DNA from: Thermothielavioides terrestris NRRL 8126
Taxonomy: Eukaryota > Ascomycota > Sordariomycetes > Sordariales > Chaetomiaceae
Direction: 5' to 3'
Assembly (NCBI RefSeq): GCF_000226115.1
Contig: NC_016462.1
Span: 1,736,001-1,800,000, forward strand
DNA: 64,000 nt
Shown here: positions 23,885 to 36,121 of the stretch, piece by piece
Numbering within the stretch: the stretch's first letter is position 1
Layout of the letters: each line of letters opens with the position of its first letter
The notes under the pieces: generated by a model
Database searches by the model: none
Seen by the model: the letters and a program-made list of their open reading frames with translations, nothing else
Told to the model about the DNA's origin: nothing
Translations under genes and position numbers: made by a program

Positions 23885-26636
23885 ATGGCTTCGTCGCTCA
23901 TCGCCTCGCGGCCACGGCCACGGCCCGCACATACGCAGGGCACCACGCGATGCGCTTACACCCCCGACGGCTCGAAGCTGGTCACGGTCGGCTCCAACAA
24001 TACCATCCGCGTCTACAAGACGGGCTTCGACGGCGAGCCCCAGAATATCGACGACGCGCTGGAACAGAACCTGTGCGTGGCCGTGAGCAACTCCTTCTTC
24101 GTCGCCGGCTCCCAGGATGGCATTGTCAGCTATTACTCGCTCGAGACCAACATTTTTGACCGCTTCTTGCTGCGCACTCCCCTGCCCGTCCGCGACGTGG
24201 CGCTCTCGCCCGACGGGAAGTGGTGCGCCGTGGCCAACGACGAACTCACCGCCAAGCTGGTGGACGTTGCCAACCCCGCTGCGGAGCTCACGCTGAGGGA
24301 GCACGGCAAGCCGACCAAGCATCTGTCCTTCGACCCGAAGGGCAGCCTGCTGGCTTTGTCGTGCACTGATGGCGTGATCTATATCTACTCGCTGACGGCC
24401 GAGCACCCGGAGCTGATCCGCAAAGTGGATGGCGTCATCGGGAGGATAGAATCCGAGTCTGAAGCTTCGTGCAAGGTGACATGGCATCCCGATGGGCGGG
24501 CATTTGCCGTGCCAACACCAACGCGAGACATCCAAGTTGTGTCCAAGAACGATTGGGAGAAGCAGCGCGCCTTTTCCAGGGGCCACGACGGAGACATCAC
24601 CGCTCTTGCTTGGTCTCCGAACGGCGCCCTGCTCGCCTCCGCGGGCAAGGATAAAAAGCTTCTCATTTGGTCGACGTCGGACCAGACCGTCGTTGCGAGA
24701 TACGAGTATCCGAATGTTATTGACATTGCCTGGCACCCCACCGAGAATTTGGCTTCCTTCACCACCTCAGATGGCGAGGTCTTCATTTGTCCCGACTTCG
24801 TATCGGAGCAGTTCGCGTCTCTACTTAAGCTTCCAAAGCAGCCCGCGCCGTTTATCCATGATCCTCTCGCAGAGATCGGAGCCAATCGCCGGCAGCTGGT
24901 GCCCAATGGTGCCGGCCTTCCGTCGCGTCCTCAGCGGCCCTCCAGGGACGATTTCGATGACCTCCTGGACGACAACTACGGGGACGATGACGACGACGAC
25001 GGCTTTGTGGTGGACGATGATGGGGCTGGCTACGCTCTGAATCCCTCAAGGAAACGTGCCGCTGACGGGGACGACATCTTCGGCCTGCGGCCGAGCAAGC
25101 GGGGGAATTTTGTCCAGCCCCAGATTCACCCACCGTTCCAGCCGGGTTCAACCCCCTGGCGTGGGAACCGCAAGTACCTGTGTCTAAACTTGATCGGGTT
25201 TGTGTGGACTGTGGACCAAGACTCCCACAACACGGTTACAGTGGAGTTCTATGACCGCGCGTTCCAAAGGGACTTCCACTTCACCGACACTTTTCTCTAC
25301 GACAAGGCCTGTCTCAACGAGAAAGGGACCCTGTTTTCCTGCCCGCCCAAGGACGACGCCCCCGCGGTCGTCTTCTACCGGCCCCATGAGACCTGGACGC
25401 AGCGGCAGGACTGGCGCATCGAGTTGCCTAAGGGCGAAGCAGTCCTGGCCATGTCGCTCGGCGACAACTTTATCACTGTGACGACCACCGCGAACTACGT
25501 GAGGATATACACTCTGTTTGGCATTCCCTACCGAGTCTACAGGCCCAAGAGCACGCCCATCGTCACCTGCGCCGGCTGGAAGGACTACGTGCTGACCATG
25601 GGCAACGGTCCGGTTGGTGCGGACGGCATGTGCCGACTGCTTTACACCATCCAGAACATCAAGCGGGACGAAATATGTCAAAACGAGGACACCGTGGCCC
25701 TGCCCGAAGGGGCGACAGTTAAAAGCGTCTTCTTCTCTGACAATGGAGTATGCTGCCCTCAGTGCCCCTTTTATCTGTCCCCCTACTAACAAGCAAAACC
25801 AGGACCCCTGCATCTACGACTCAACCGGCACCCTACTGACGCTCCTCCACTGGCGGCAGCCGTCACGCGCATCGTGGGTCCCCATCCTCGATACCAAACT
25901 GCTCCCGCGCCTAGCCTCGGGCCGCAAGCACGAGACCTACTTTCCCATCGCCGTCGCCGACAACAAATTCCACTGCATCATCCTCAAGGGCGGCGACCAG
26001 TACCCCTACTTCCCGCGCCCGCTGCTCTCCGAGTTTGACTTTTCCATCCCCCTCACTTCCGCACCCCGCCGCAAGAAGAAGACCAAGAAATCCAAACCCA
26101 ACGGCGCCGACCTGGCCGACTCCGACGCAGAAATGCTCTCCGACGACGACGACGACGACGACGAAAAAGAAGAAGACGAAGACGACAACGACACCACCAC
26201 CAACGAACAAGCCGACGACGAAACCCACTCGCTCACACAAACCTACCTCCTCAAGACCCTCCAAGCCGCCCAGCTCACCGACCTCCTCCAGTCTTCCTCT
26301 TCTTCTTCCTCCTCCTCGCGCCACCGCTCGACCGCCTCGCAGCGCGCCCTGCTCGCCCGCCTGGACCTCGACATCGACAAGGCGCTGCTGCAGCTGCTGG
26401 CCGCCGAGTGCCGCGCCGGCAGCGGCGGCGACGAGCGCGGCATGCGCGCCCTCGAGCTCGTCCGCCTCATGCGCGACCGCACCGGCCGCATGGCCGAGGC
26501 CGCTGGCAAGGTCGCCGAGCGGTACGGCGCCGAGGTGCTCCGCGCCAAGATCCGTGAGCTGGGCGAGCGGAGGGTTGCTGGTTACTCGGATGGTGAGGGT
26601 GATGGGGAGGAGGATGGGGAGGATGAGTTTGAATAA
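23885..26636 (+). CDS. sepB: SepB/Ctf4/Mcl1-type DNA polymerase alpha accessory factor
   Basis: Links the CMG helicase to DNA polymerase alpha at replication forks and supports sister-chromatid cohesion in the nucleus. Exons are 23885..25747 and 25803..26636 (898 residues); the 55-nt intron has a good branch site (CTAAC). Residues 1-330 form an N-terminal WD40 propeller (e.g. VGSNNTIRVYKTG, SAGKDKKLLIWST). An acidic linker DDNYGDDDDDDGFVVDDD (about 358-375) follows. The SepB middle domain starts near PPFQPGSTPWRGNRKYLCLN and includes DWRIELPKGEAVLAMSLG and YRVYRPKSTPIVTCAGWKDY. The C-terminal part has a KKKTKKSKP basic patch, a long acidic run and a helical end typical of Ctf4 trimerisation/HMG-less fungal forms. 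Unlike animal AND-1, no HMG box is seen. Length and domain order match the family. Confidence 0.93.
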
Positions 26637-28644
26637 GGTTTCCCGGGGGAAGCTGGCTTGTGTCCTTGCTATTGTTGATTGGCAGAGTAAAGGGGTTGGG
26701 ATGGGTTGGTGGCGGTATTGGTCATGTCAACGAACGGGATGCTGGCTGTGGGAAACGCGGTGTCATGACCTACCCGGTTTTTGGGCCGTGGCTGTTCGGT
26801 TTCGGGTTTGGTTTGGCTTGGTTTTGGTTCTGCGATCATGGCACATATACAAGACGTCCCGTGTTTTTCGTTTGGTTTCGGGCCGGCAATGGCATTGATG
26901 ATGTGCGCTCTACTGTGGTCGCACCGGCGCTGATAGCATGAAGAACATGCTCTCTTTCCATTGGCAAACCCGGGTCCGCGATACGGAAAGTTATATGTGG
27001 ATCTTATACACGGCCCTTCTGGGGCTTGGCCTGGAGGAGGGCAGATCATAGAAACCGGACCAGGCGGCTCGATGTTTGGCATGTCTTGGGCGATTATGCG
27101 GTCTTCGGTGTGGTGCTTGACGATCAGGCACCTACCCGAGCAAGGACCGGTTGTGTGACGGCCATCCTTTCTACACCTGCAGGACGATGATGCCGTCCTC
27201 GAGAGAAGCACGCTTTGAACCCCGTGGGCTGAGAGTCGAGCTTTGCACATCTACCGTGAGCTCATGGCCGGGCCCGTTGCCAAAGACGCCCGCGCATGGC
27301 AGGAGCAAAGCGAATTGCTGTGGACCGGTCTGTCAAGGGGACGCTCGTTGGCGTGGAAGAAACAATTTCGGAAACACAACAGCTGCAGGCCACATCTTCT
27401 TGTCGAGCTTTAGCCCCCGTATGTCTGATGGCGGTTGCTTGGACCCCACGTTTTACTCCAGCCTGCGGTGTATCGCTGCTGCAGACGCTGCACGCCGGGC
27501 AGTCGTAGCACGCGCCCCCTGGGTCGAGACATTCTACTCCGTACATCGTCAAGATCACCTACCTCCCTGGGTGTCTCTCCTTGCGACACAGTTACGCGCC
27601 GAGCTCCTATTCCTAGACGGCACTGACAGGCAGGTCGGCGACGGCAGACGGAGCAGCGCGGCGCAGCGTCGGCTGGAACTCGCCGCCGGCAAAGAGTGGA
27701 GCTGAAGCGGCGGCGAAGTCGAGAGTGCCGAACGCGCGTGTGCGGCGGGCGGCGCGGCTTTGCATGCTCGGCATACGCAATAATAGATCTGATACGGCAT
27801 AGCTCCGTAGTGTTCTTCAGCAGCCCAGCGGCTAGCGCCAGGGACTCCGCGAACGAATTCGAGCCCACGCCACCGCGCCGCCGGGCCCCCAACTTGACGC
27901 TCCTTCTCAGGCAAAGAGAGCAACAACCGAACAATCCACCGTTTGGCGGCACGGTCTTGGCACTTCCTCTGCTCTACTCGATCGAAGGGTTGGACCAATG
28001 GGGATGCAATCCGGGCGGCGTTGCGCTTGTCTGGACATGCAGCGCAGCGGCACCGAGGGGAAACAAATGTTTTACGAAGTTCTTGCCCTTGCGTTGAGCT
28101 AGGTTTTCCGCATCAGGAACTGGAGGGGCTGGGGCGGAGGGACGGTTAAAGGGAGGGAGGGAAGGGACAGGCGGCCAGCCCCTGACCAGAGATCAGAAGG
28201 ACTGTATTCCGCAATTGGCGCGAGCTTTCGAGAGACGTCGCCGAGGAGGCCTTTCAGAATCCTTTCTGGCAGACCGAGCAGAGAGATTGATTGATCCGCA
28301 AACGAAGGGGCTTCGAAACGCAGCCAACCAATGGCGGCATGTCAAGGCTGAGATTCTGACTGAAAACCCGGAACCGAACGTGGTCAAGTTCATCTTTGGA
28401 AACAGCCTTATCTCGCTGCCCTGCAGCAGGCTTGGCGCTGCGACCCAGTATCGGACTCAAGATCTGGGGAATCTGAGGCATCGGGAGCCAAAGCTGACCC
28501 AAAGAAGCTCGGATGTGGAACGGTGTCCGTGCTGAAGCGGCCGAGCAGGGGATGGAAAAACCACAAATAGGGAGCGGATGTTAATGCATTTACCTAGGAT
28601 GCGGCTGGAAGGTATCGAATGCCATCCTTAGCAGTGTAGTTGTA
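26637..28644. other. Intergenic spacer, no gene seen
   Basis: Two kilobases downstream of the SepB/Ctf4-like gene up to the transposon's left target site. Only scrambled short frames are present. TACTCCGTAC occurs at 27535-27544. Confidence 0.55.
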
Positions 28645-28851
28645 CAGTTCAATCCTGGTTTGTTTGTTAGTTTGGTTCTTCGCCCCACTTTTTACCCACT
28701 TACTGACAGGGCCCTGCAGCCAACCAAAAATCGGCCTTTTTACCCACCTGTTTAGCTTCCTGGCTCTGGCACTGCATTCAACCAAACTATTAAAAAACCA
28801 TCAAAAAAAGCATCACCACCATCAAAGCTATCAAATCCTTCGAAATCGCCC

Positions 28852-28936
28852 AGGGCAGCCAAATCAGCCAAATCAGCTAGATCAGCCATCTGGGCAGCCA
28901 AATCAGCCAAATCAGCCAAATCAGCCAGGTGGGCAG
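28852..28936 (+). repeat. Minisatellite of AATCAGCCA units inside the transposon
   Basis: Two blocks of the 9-base unit AATCAGCCA (two to three and four copies), each introduced by GGGCAGCCA. The repeat lies in the untranslated leader of the transposon, just upstream of the TATA sequence. Subterminal repeats are often transposase-binding sites, which is a guess here. Confidence 0.8.
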
Positions 28937-28942
28937 TTCAAC

Positions 28943-28949
28943 TATAAAA
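28943..28949 (+). promoter_or_regulatory. TATA box of the transposase relic
   Basis: TATAAAA lies 31 bases before the transposase ATG at 28974, within the transposon. The spacing implies a very short leader or a downstream start. Confidence 0.5.
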
Positions 28950-28973
28950 AGGCCCTATTTTCCAGGTTCGAAG

Positions 28974-30553
28974 ATGCCTACCTTCCTACCCTCTATCCTG
29001 CCCACCTTTCTAGCCCAGCCGGAGGCCTATCGACCTGGCCTAGCCGTACAGCACATCGCTGACTTGCAGGCTATTATACCGCGGCAACTGCTAGCTAATT
29101 GGTCCTAGCCGCGATGGGCCGACCCACTGTTGAACAACGACGACGACGACGAATACGACGAAGACCCTGATTTCCTGGCCGATACCGAGGAATTGGAAGA
29201 GGCTAAAGAACCTAGCCTTCCTTCAATACCATAGGCCGAAGCCATCTAGGCATTCAACGCACGCTAGGCTACCCAACGTGCTGTAAAGGCGGCTAAGTCT
29301 GGCCTACCTAGTAGGTACATCTATTTCCCCTAGTTGCCTTGCATTTTCTTAGTTAATCTAGTCTTCCAGATGTTCCTCCTAAGGAGCCCTCGATAGCCGA
29401 CCTCCTAGCTTGTCCAAGCTCTGATTCTTCTAATAGCTTCGACCCCCCTCCTTCGCCCTCGCCTTTACGCTAGTAGATCGACCTAGCTAAGCTGTCATTT
29501 ACTAAGTATCCTTCTACGATTAGGCCATTGTAAAAGAGCCGATCTACTATATACGAAAAGAGGTTTATCGTCAAGGCATTATATATCTATAGTAATATAA
29601 GTATACCGAAGATCGTTAAGGCGATAAACCTTATACAACGTCAAGTCCAATACGCTATCTATACTTACAATAACCTATAGTATATAGTTGCTTATAGCTG
29701 GATACCAATCGTACCCTAGGAAGTGCAAGATCTAATCTACAACTTCGTCAATATATCAAAGGCTTCGAAGCATTTCCTTCTATAGAAGCAGATTCGTAAA
29801 ATACTCCTAGTTCTCTCGGCCTATAATACTTATATCATTCGCTATACAATAGAAGGCCAAGGCGTTGTTTAGACCCTTCAACTAATACAATAGCTATTTA
29901 CATTAAAGACTTAGTAACTACGCTTTACATTTGCCTAACAGTAGGCTTACCTTCGCCCTATTGATTAGAAGCAATGGATCTAGTCTAACGAAACCTAGGT
30001 CAATAGCCTAGGTTCTAACTATAAGTTTATTACCGTTTTCCTAGGCGAGGATCCTTAAGACTTCACTATAATACAACAAAGGGCCAATAGCTAGATGTTC
30101 TAGGCCTATTTTATAGAAAGGACTAAGGGCACTTCTTTAGTATAGGACAAGTCCTAGGGCAAGATTAACTCGCTTATCTACTAGGAGTATATCCTTCCTC
30201 TTTTCTACTAATTTTAGGAGTAAAACAAGACCTTTAAACTCCAATAAGATAATGCCCTAGCCTATAGTTCTAAGTCGACTATAGCGTATATAATAGAATA
30301 CTTTCCTAGTATATATCTTGTCCCCTAGCCTCCCTATTCTCTAGACCTCAATCCTATCGAATATATCTAGATTTGGATAAAGCGGTAGATCGAACGTAAC
30401 TATCCTACCTAGCTAACTGGAGAGGCATTGAAGAAAGCGATTTTAGAGGCGTAGAATACAGTGCCCTCTAACTATCTATTACGGTTAGTTTATTCTATAC
30501 TAAGGAGGTTGGCTAAGGTAATTCGAAATCAGGGGGGGTATATAGGGTATTGA
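28974..30553 (+). pseudogene. Tc1/mariner transposase relic (stop codons only, no indels)
   Basis: Starting at ATG 28974 and removing a 47-nt intron (29315-29361 by eye, GTACATCT..AATCTAG) leaves one frame of 511 codons ending at TGA 30551-30553. I count about 34 internal stops, all TAG or TAA, at positions where Gln or Trp fits. The catalytic region is recognisable: a DNA-type Asp in DNALAYSSK and a Glu in SLDLNPIEYI, with 36 residues between them. Compared with the family consensus (DNAPAH, SPDLNPIE), Pro has become Leu (CTA) twice and His has become Tyr (TAT), each explained by a single C-to-T change at CpA. The N-terminal third is acidic (NNDDDDEYDEDPD). It cannot make active protein. Confidence 0.85.
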
Positions 30554-30599
30554 AAGTGACTTGGTTTGCTTCTCTTTTTCTATAGAGGATTAAGTACTG

Positions 30600-33500
30600 T
30601 ACAGTTTTTGTAATATATTGTTGATTGGCTTACAATGCCTGTTGTGATCCACCATGTATACCACGCTAACGAACAAACCAGGGGTGGACTGTAGAAGGGT
30701 GAAACATGGGCCGCGTCGAGCTGGGACGGATGCCCCGCCGGGACAACCAGGGCGAAGAGATCTCGACAGACAACCGGGGAATCACTGGCAACGACGTCGG
30801 TTCCAGATGGGATGAATGTTGTGAGGGCGGGCCGTGTTGCGCGGGAGAGGCGTTGTATGTAACTCCACTAGAAAGCTGTGCCCCCGGCAGAGGGTTCCGT
30901 TGGGGCTCCCGTCGAGTTGGGGGTTTCAGCGAGCAACGACACAACCAACGGCCCCTTGCTGTACTTTACATACGCAGTACTCCGTACATGCATACACGAC
31001 ACTACCGAGGCCTCTGCCTGTGAGTGGCCCGGCGTCGGAGAGCTGAGCAGTCAACGGTGCATGCCGGCGGCAACAACCTCAGCTTTTGCCGGCTGCCGAG
31101 CTCGAAGGGAACCAACATATGCCAAGCGCGCCCAATGGAAACACTGCATCTGGCATGTTCTTGACTGCGACAGGGCCCATGCCGCTCAACAAGCAACTGT
31201 GTATGAACATGAACCGTTGATAATCTATCAGGGCGGGCATCTCCTGAACTGGGTACATACCCAATTTAGAATTCAGGAATTGATCGGTGTTTTGCCAACA
31301 TTTGGGGCCCGAGCCCATGCGCCGGGTTTGGCTGGGCACGGACGATGCAAGATAGGTGGGGAAGGAGACGAGGCGACGATGGCGAACTGTCACACCTAGA
31401 AGAAACTCCGATGCGAGGTTGAGTTCGACACACGCAGGCTTGACTTGCCCTGCCATTGTCGCCTACTGAGTAGGGACCGCAGGAGCCACCCAGGGCTTTT
31501 GTGCGAGTCCAAGGCGGGGTACCTTAGTTACCTGCCTTAGGTATTATTACCGACCCTCCTGTGAGGAGTGTATTCCATACCCCGTACACAACCGCAGGTA
31601 TTCGATGTTTCGGGGGTTTGCCAGACCTTGGCGGCCTATCCCCGATCATCCGTGGCCTGCTAGTGAGACCTAGGCCCCATGTTACGCTTCCGTGTCAGTT
31701 CATTACTGCGGCTGATCGACATAACGTGGAGACGGTGACTGGTGTACGGATAGTGTACGAGGCACGCCGGTTCGGTGCCTGTATGCAGCACCGCTGCCCT
31801 CTTGACAGCAGCACCCTGCCGTGCTGGGAATGTTCCGGAACTCGAGGTACACAGTATCACGAACTGCAGCTGAGAGGGCGACACAAATGCTCAAGCGGCC
31901 CGGAGTCGAGCATCACAGCTGCTTCATCCGGAAGCAACTGCCGGCTTCTTCTGGCACACACCCTTCCGCCCGCAATCGCCAGTGCCTCTGGGCCTTCTGT
32001 GAGAGTCGAGCGGTACAGTTAGTTGTGTGTGGTGCTGGAGATCTCGACAGAGAATGCACGCCCGCCGAGCTTCCAGAGTTTTGGAGAGGGGGGTTCTAGA
32101 GCTTCGTTTGCTTCAACCTTCCCTGTTGCATACGCTTCGCTCCACGTGTGGCAAGGTGCGACAGGACGCACGGCGGAGATCTGCGAGTTGTTGTCAGGCC
32201 GGGGCGAATCCCAGTGCCTTCCGGAGTCAACTGTGAAGTGCACAAACCCTCCAGCTTGTTCCAGGCTCGTTGCCCCAGCGTGTTTCCGAGCGTCAGTGAG
32301 CACGGTCCTGCTGGGTTAGTGTATGGACTGCGAGCGTAGATGGGCCGCTGCTGTGTTGTGATCGGTCCTGCCCCTGGAGGTATTGCCCAGCTGGTGCCGG
32401 TCCGAGTCCCTCTCGGGAGCCTCCCCTCCCTCCCCGCCTTCCCCACAGCATCTCATCGTCCCATCTTCCGTGCTCCGTACTTCCCAACCCCCAATTGGCC
32501 CATGCCCCAGCAATCCTGCGCGACATCCACAATGGATGGCCCGGCTTCCTTCGACGCCATCTCAGCATTATGGTGTGGCGTTGCCAAAACGGAAGGACTG
32601 GACAGTGGAGAGGGGAGGGCGATACCGTCAAGTCCTTCTCCACCTGCCGGTCTCCTTGCTTCTTCGAGCGCGACGCACGCTATTCCGTACTGCCGACTTT
32701 CATCATGATAGTGTGTGCTGCAATTAAAACATCGCACTGTACGGAGTACAGAGGTACCTCTACACTACCAAGTCGGCGGCGCAAAGCGCAAAGGGGGTTC
32801 TGCCAGTGCTAGCCGGGTTCTGGAAGGTCCTTAGATCTTGGCGCGGAAAAAAACAGCCCCGGCGGATCGATGTGATGCCAAGGAGCAGACGGCCTCCTGT
32901 CTGTTCACCTTGCCGCTCTTTTCGCTGGAATCCGGTACTGAAAAGGGGCATTCAGGTTCAATTGCACGGACATGGTCTGGAGCCTCTGCTACTCAGACAG
33001 GGGGTTATAACTCAGGTATGTATGCGTAACTACCTCGAACTTCCTCCAGGCATGACAGCAACCCGCCTCCCATCGGATACACGCAGTACACACGATGTAC
33101 GGAGTAATCCGTACATGACCTACCAGTACAACCTACATACCGCACAGGTGGGTGTTCCTGAGCATGTTCGAATGTTCTTCCAGGTTGTCCTTCCTTGTCT
33201 TTGGAAAGCCCGGGCGTCCGTTGCAAACCCCCGGATTGTTCATTCAGAGAAGTGTAAATTACATACGGAATACAGAACACTACTAGGGAGTTCGTTCTGC
33301 CAGTCAGACGCCCGGGTCTTCAGCAGCTCCATCTAACCCCTGCTTCAGCATACACTAAGGTACCCAACCCAGTTAGTCCCCCAGTTGCTTTAACACTCGA
33401 ACTGGACAGGTACTGTGCAACCCCGAGCGAGCCCTTGCGCCACTGAAACAAGAGAATCAAAATCCACTCCGCGCAGCACCCGTGTCCATATCGAAGGGAT

Positions 33501-34099
33501 GCATCTGTAGTCCGTACCCTGAGGACTCAAGCTCCTTCCCCTCTCCACCGCCGTCGACCCATTTCTTGTGATCTGCAAGATTGGCCACTGCGAGACACGC
33601 AGCTCGTGCTGCCGACTGCCGAGAGCCGACGACCGACTGGCTGCCACCGCCGCGCCCCGCTGTCCGTCGGCGACGAACAAGCCATAATTGTCCATTGTCC
33701 GAGACCGTGTCCGGCGCCGTACTCGAGAGCGGTCCGCAAGATTTCGGGACGGGGGTCCACGCAACGAGGTACGGAAAGAAGCTGGGGATGAGCACAACCC
33801 CGTCAAGAGACCCGCGCACGTTCGCCTGAACGCGGCCCTGCGGCGCAAGAACGAGCCCGACTGGGACCAGGGAGCGATGAGGTACGCCGGCCGTCGCTCT
33901 TGAGGACTGCTGTTGCTAAGTCGGGAAAGAGAACGGCGCAGCGCATGCGCTTCACCTCAGTCCCCACGGCACACTCCACACCCGCTCCCGCTCCCGCAGT
34001 CGCTGGCCCTTTTGCTTTTATGCGCCGTCCACCGCGCGCATTCTCTGTCGAGGAGGAGCTCATGTTGCTGACCAGAGCCCGCATGACCGGACAGAGTAG
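30600..34099. other. Intergenic spacer, no gene seen
   Basis: 3.5 kb from the transposon's right end to the HSF-type gene. No frame resembles a protein family. TACTCCGTAC-type motifs occur at 30978-30987, 32472-32480, 32740-32749 and 33098-33114 (here as an inverted pair). AT-rich tracts like those of the transposon do not continue beyond 30660. Confidence 0.55.
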
Positions 34100-36121
34100 A
34101 TGGCCGCCGCGACTGAAAGCGCGCCGAGCAACCGACCTGCCGAAGGCCCAGAGTCGTCAATGGGCGTGAGAACCATCCCCATCATTGCGCCTACGATCCA
34201 AATGTCTACTCCGTCGCCAGGCGAGCCCATGGAGATCACCACGCCGACGAACTCGTCCGCGCCGGCGTCGGCGACCAAGAGTCCGGAGCACGACGTCAAG
34301 CCCAACGGGGCCACGAGCGACCGCCTGCAGCCGCCGGCTCCGCAGAACGAGCAGCCGGACAACGCGATGCCGGCGCCGGCAACCTCGACAGTCCCCGCTC
34401 TCCATCAGCCTAAGGTGCAGACGGCCTTTATACACAAACTGTGGAGGTGCGCTTGACCCCCGGAGATCCGTCCCCCCCCTGCCCCGCGGACTCTGGACGC
34501 TAAAGTTCGTGGCAGCATGCTTGAAGATCCCAAGATCCAGCATCTCATCTCGTGGACTGCGAACTCGGACAGCTTCGTCATCCAGCCTTCGCACGAATTT
34601 TCGAGGGTGCTCGCGTACGGTCCCATCTCTTGTGCTGGCCCCCTGGCGCGTTGCTGACACCGGGGCAGGCAATACTTTAAGCATACAAACATCTCCTCTT
34701 TCGTAAGACAGCTCAACATGTATGGCTTTCACAAAGGTACGGCGCGGCCTCGGGGCAGGTTTGGTGGGAGGTTGAACGGTAGCTAATGACAAGCACACAG
34801 TAAGCGACGTCTTCGCCCACGGCACGCCCGACTCGACCATGTGGGAGTTTAAGCACGGCAACGGGAACTTCAAGCGGGGAGATATGGTAGGGTTGCGCGA
34901 GATCAGGCGCCGGGCTTCGCGCCACGCGCTGGTGCACCGAGAGTACAACAACCAAAAAGCGCCGTCGTCGCAGCCTGGGACGCCGGCGGAGCCCATGGCG
35001 CCCATGCAGGATGCCTCCAACCCGAGGCTCAGCAACATCGAGCACACGTTGTTCGAGCTAAGCACCCGGCTGCAGCGACAGGAGGAGAACGCCCAGTACA
35101 TGCAGGTTAAGCATCAGGCCATCATGGACACGGTGGCCCGCTTGCTGCAGTTCAATCAGGACCTGTCACGCGCCGTTCTAGCCCTTGCGCCCAGCCCCGA
35201 CAACCCGATACACCGGGACGGTAAGTGCGGGCCCGTCGGAATCCGTTTCTGTGTGCCGGTGCCAGTATAGCCTAATCTTGTCCTGTGCCCTGTTTAGTCT
35301 CGGCCCTGCAGTCGGAGGTCCAGCGGCAGATGGACCTGTTCCGCACGCTCGAGGAACCCCACGAACCCATCTTTGCCAACAGCCGTTCCTACTTCTCCAA
35401 CGTAGAGAACGCGCCGGTCTCGCCGCGGCAATTACCGCAGGACGATCCGCGCAGGGGCAATCTTGCGGTCCCCCCGCCGCGGCAACCGAACCACTACCGC
35501 CCGTCGGTGCCATCCAACCTATCCATCAGCACACGGCGGCCGTATGGATCAATAGGCGGCAACAGCACGCAATCATCCCCATCGTCCATCCGCGTCCACC
35601 CGCCGCCCCCGCCGCCCGGGCCACACCCCCTGGCCAACGTCGAGTTGCCCCCCGGCAGCCTGGCGCGACGGCACACCTCGGCCGATATCCGCGCGCACGG
35701 GTGGCAGTCGAACCCGCCGCCCTTCGCGTCCGGCCCTTCCTCGTCGCAGTGGCCCTCGTCGCCAAGCCGGGTCGCGCCCGCCGAGGACCAGCGGCTCCGC
35801 GACTCGTTCTCGCACTACTCGTTCCACCAGCCGGCGTCGCAGCCCCACTCGCGGCCGGCCACGCCGCCGCTGCCGCACCTGTCCAACGGCGGCCCGCCGC
35901 CGCCCGCCGTCGACACCTTCGGCAGCTGGTCGTGGAACTCGGCGAACCGCGGCGACGGCGCCGCCGCCCGCAACCTCATGGTCAAGGACCACTCGGCGCC
36001 CCCCACCAGGAGGGGCAGCATGGCCCACATCCTGAACCCGACCGACACGGCCGAGAGGGCGGACGAGGACGGCCTGGACCCCCGCGGCGACGACGACCGC
36101 AAGCGCAAGCGCCTGCAATGA
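34100..36121 (+). CDS. HSF-type DNA-binding transcription factor (Sfl1/Hsf2-like)
   Basis: A nuclear regulator of 585 residues. Exons are 34100..34446, 34516..34614, 34669..34736, 34801..35220 and 35298..36121. An HSF-type winged helix occupies about residues 108-205: [40 protein letters not shown], the recognition helix [17 protein letters not shown], then [16 protein letters not shown] coiled coil follows (about 245-300: [20 protein letters not shown]), as expected for oligomerisation. The C-terminal half is Pro/Ser-rich and probably disordered, ending in a basic [10 protein letters not shown] that could be a nuclear signal. Three introns interrupt or border the DNA-binding domain. No canonical HSF1 activation region is seen, and the short coiled coil and long Pro-rich tail resemble Sfl1-type repressors (flocculation, morphogenesis). 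That subtype is inferred. Confidence 0.92.

Larger units (their letters stand above)
28645..30599 (+). mobile_element. RIP-inactivated Tc1/mariner DNA transposon
   Basis: A 1,955-bp element flanked by TA dinucleotides at 28643-28644 and 30600-30601, the target duplication of Tc1/mariner elements. Its ends are imperfect inverted repeats: the left starts CAGTTCAATCCT and the right, read inward on the minus strand, starts CAGTACTTAATCCT. Inside is a transposase frame (28974-30553, plus strand) preceded by TATAAAA at 28943. From about 29200 on, base composition drops sharply in GC and is full of CTAG/TATA. In-frame stops are all TAG or TAA, as expected from C-to-T changes at CpA (repeat-induced point mutation). 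Size and structure agree with a full-length element; boundaries are inferred from the TA/CAGT junctions. Confidence 0.85.

Noticed and set aside
28852..28936. A CRISPR-like repeat array
   Set aside because: Units are 9 bases without unique spacers, in a eukaryotic transposon; it is a minisatellite.
28974..30553. An alternative genetic code (TAA/TAG read as Gln) for the transposase frame
   Set aside because: Other changes at conserved sites (Pro to Leu CTA, His to Tyr TAT) and the loss of Trp codons to TAG are explained by CpA-to-TpA mutation, which recoding would not produce. Every other gene in the window uses normal stops.
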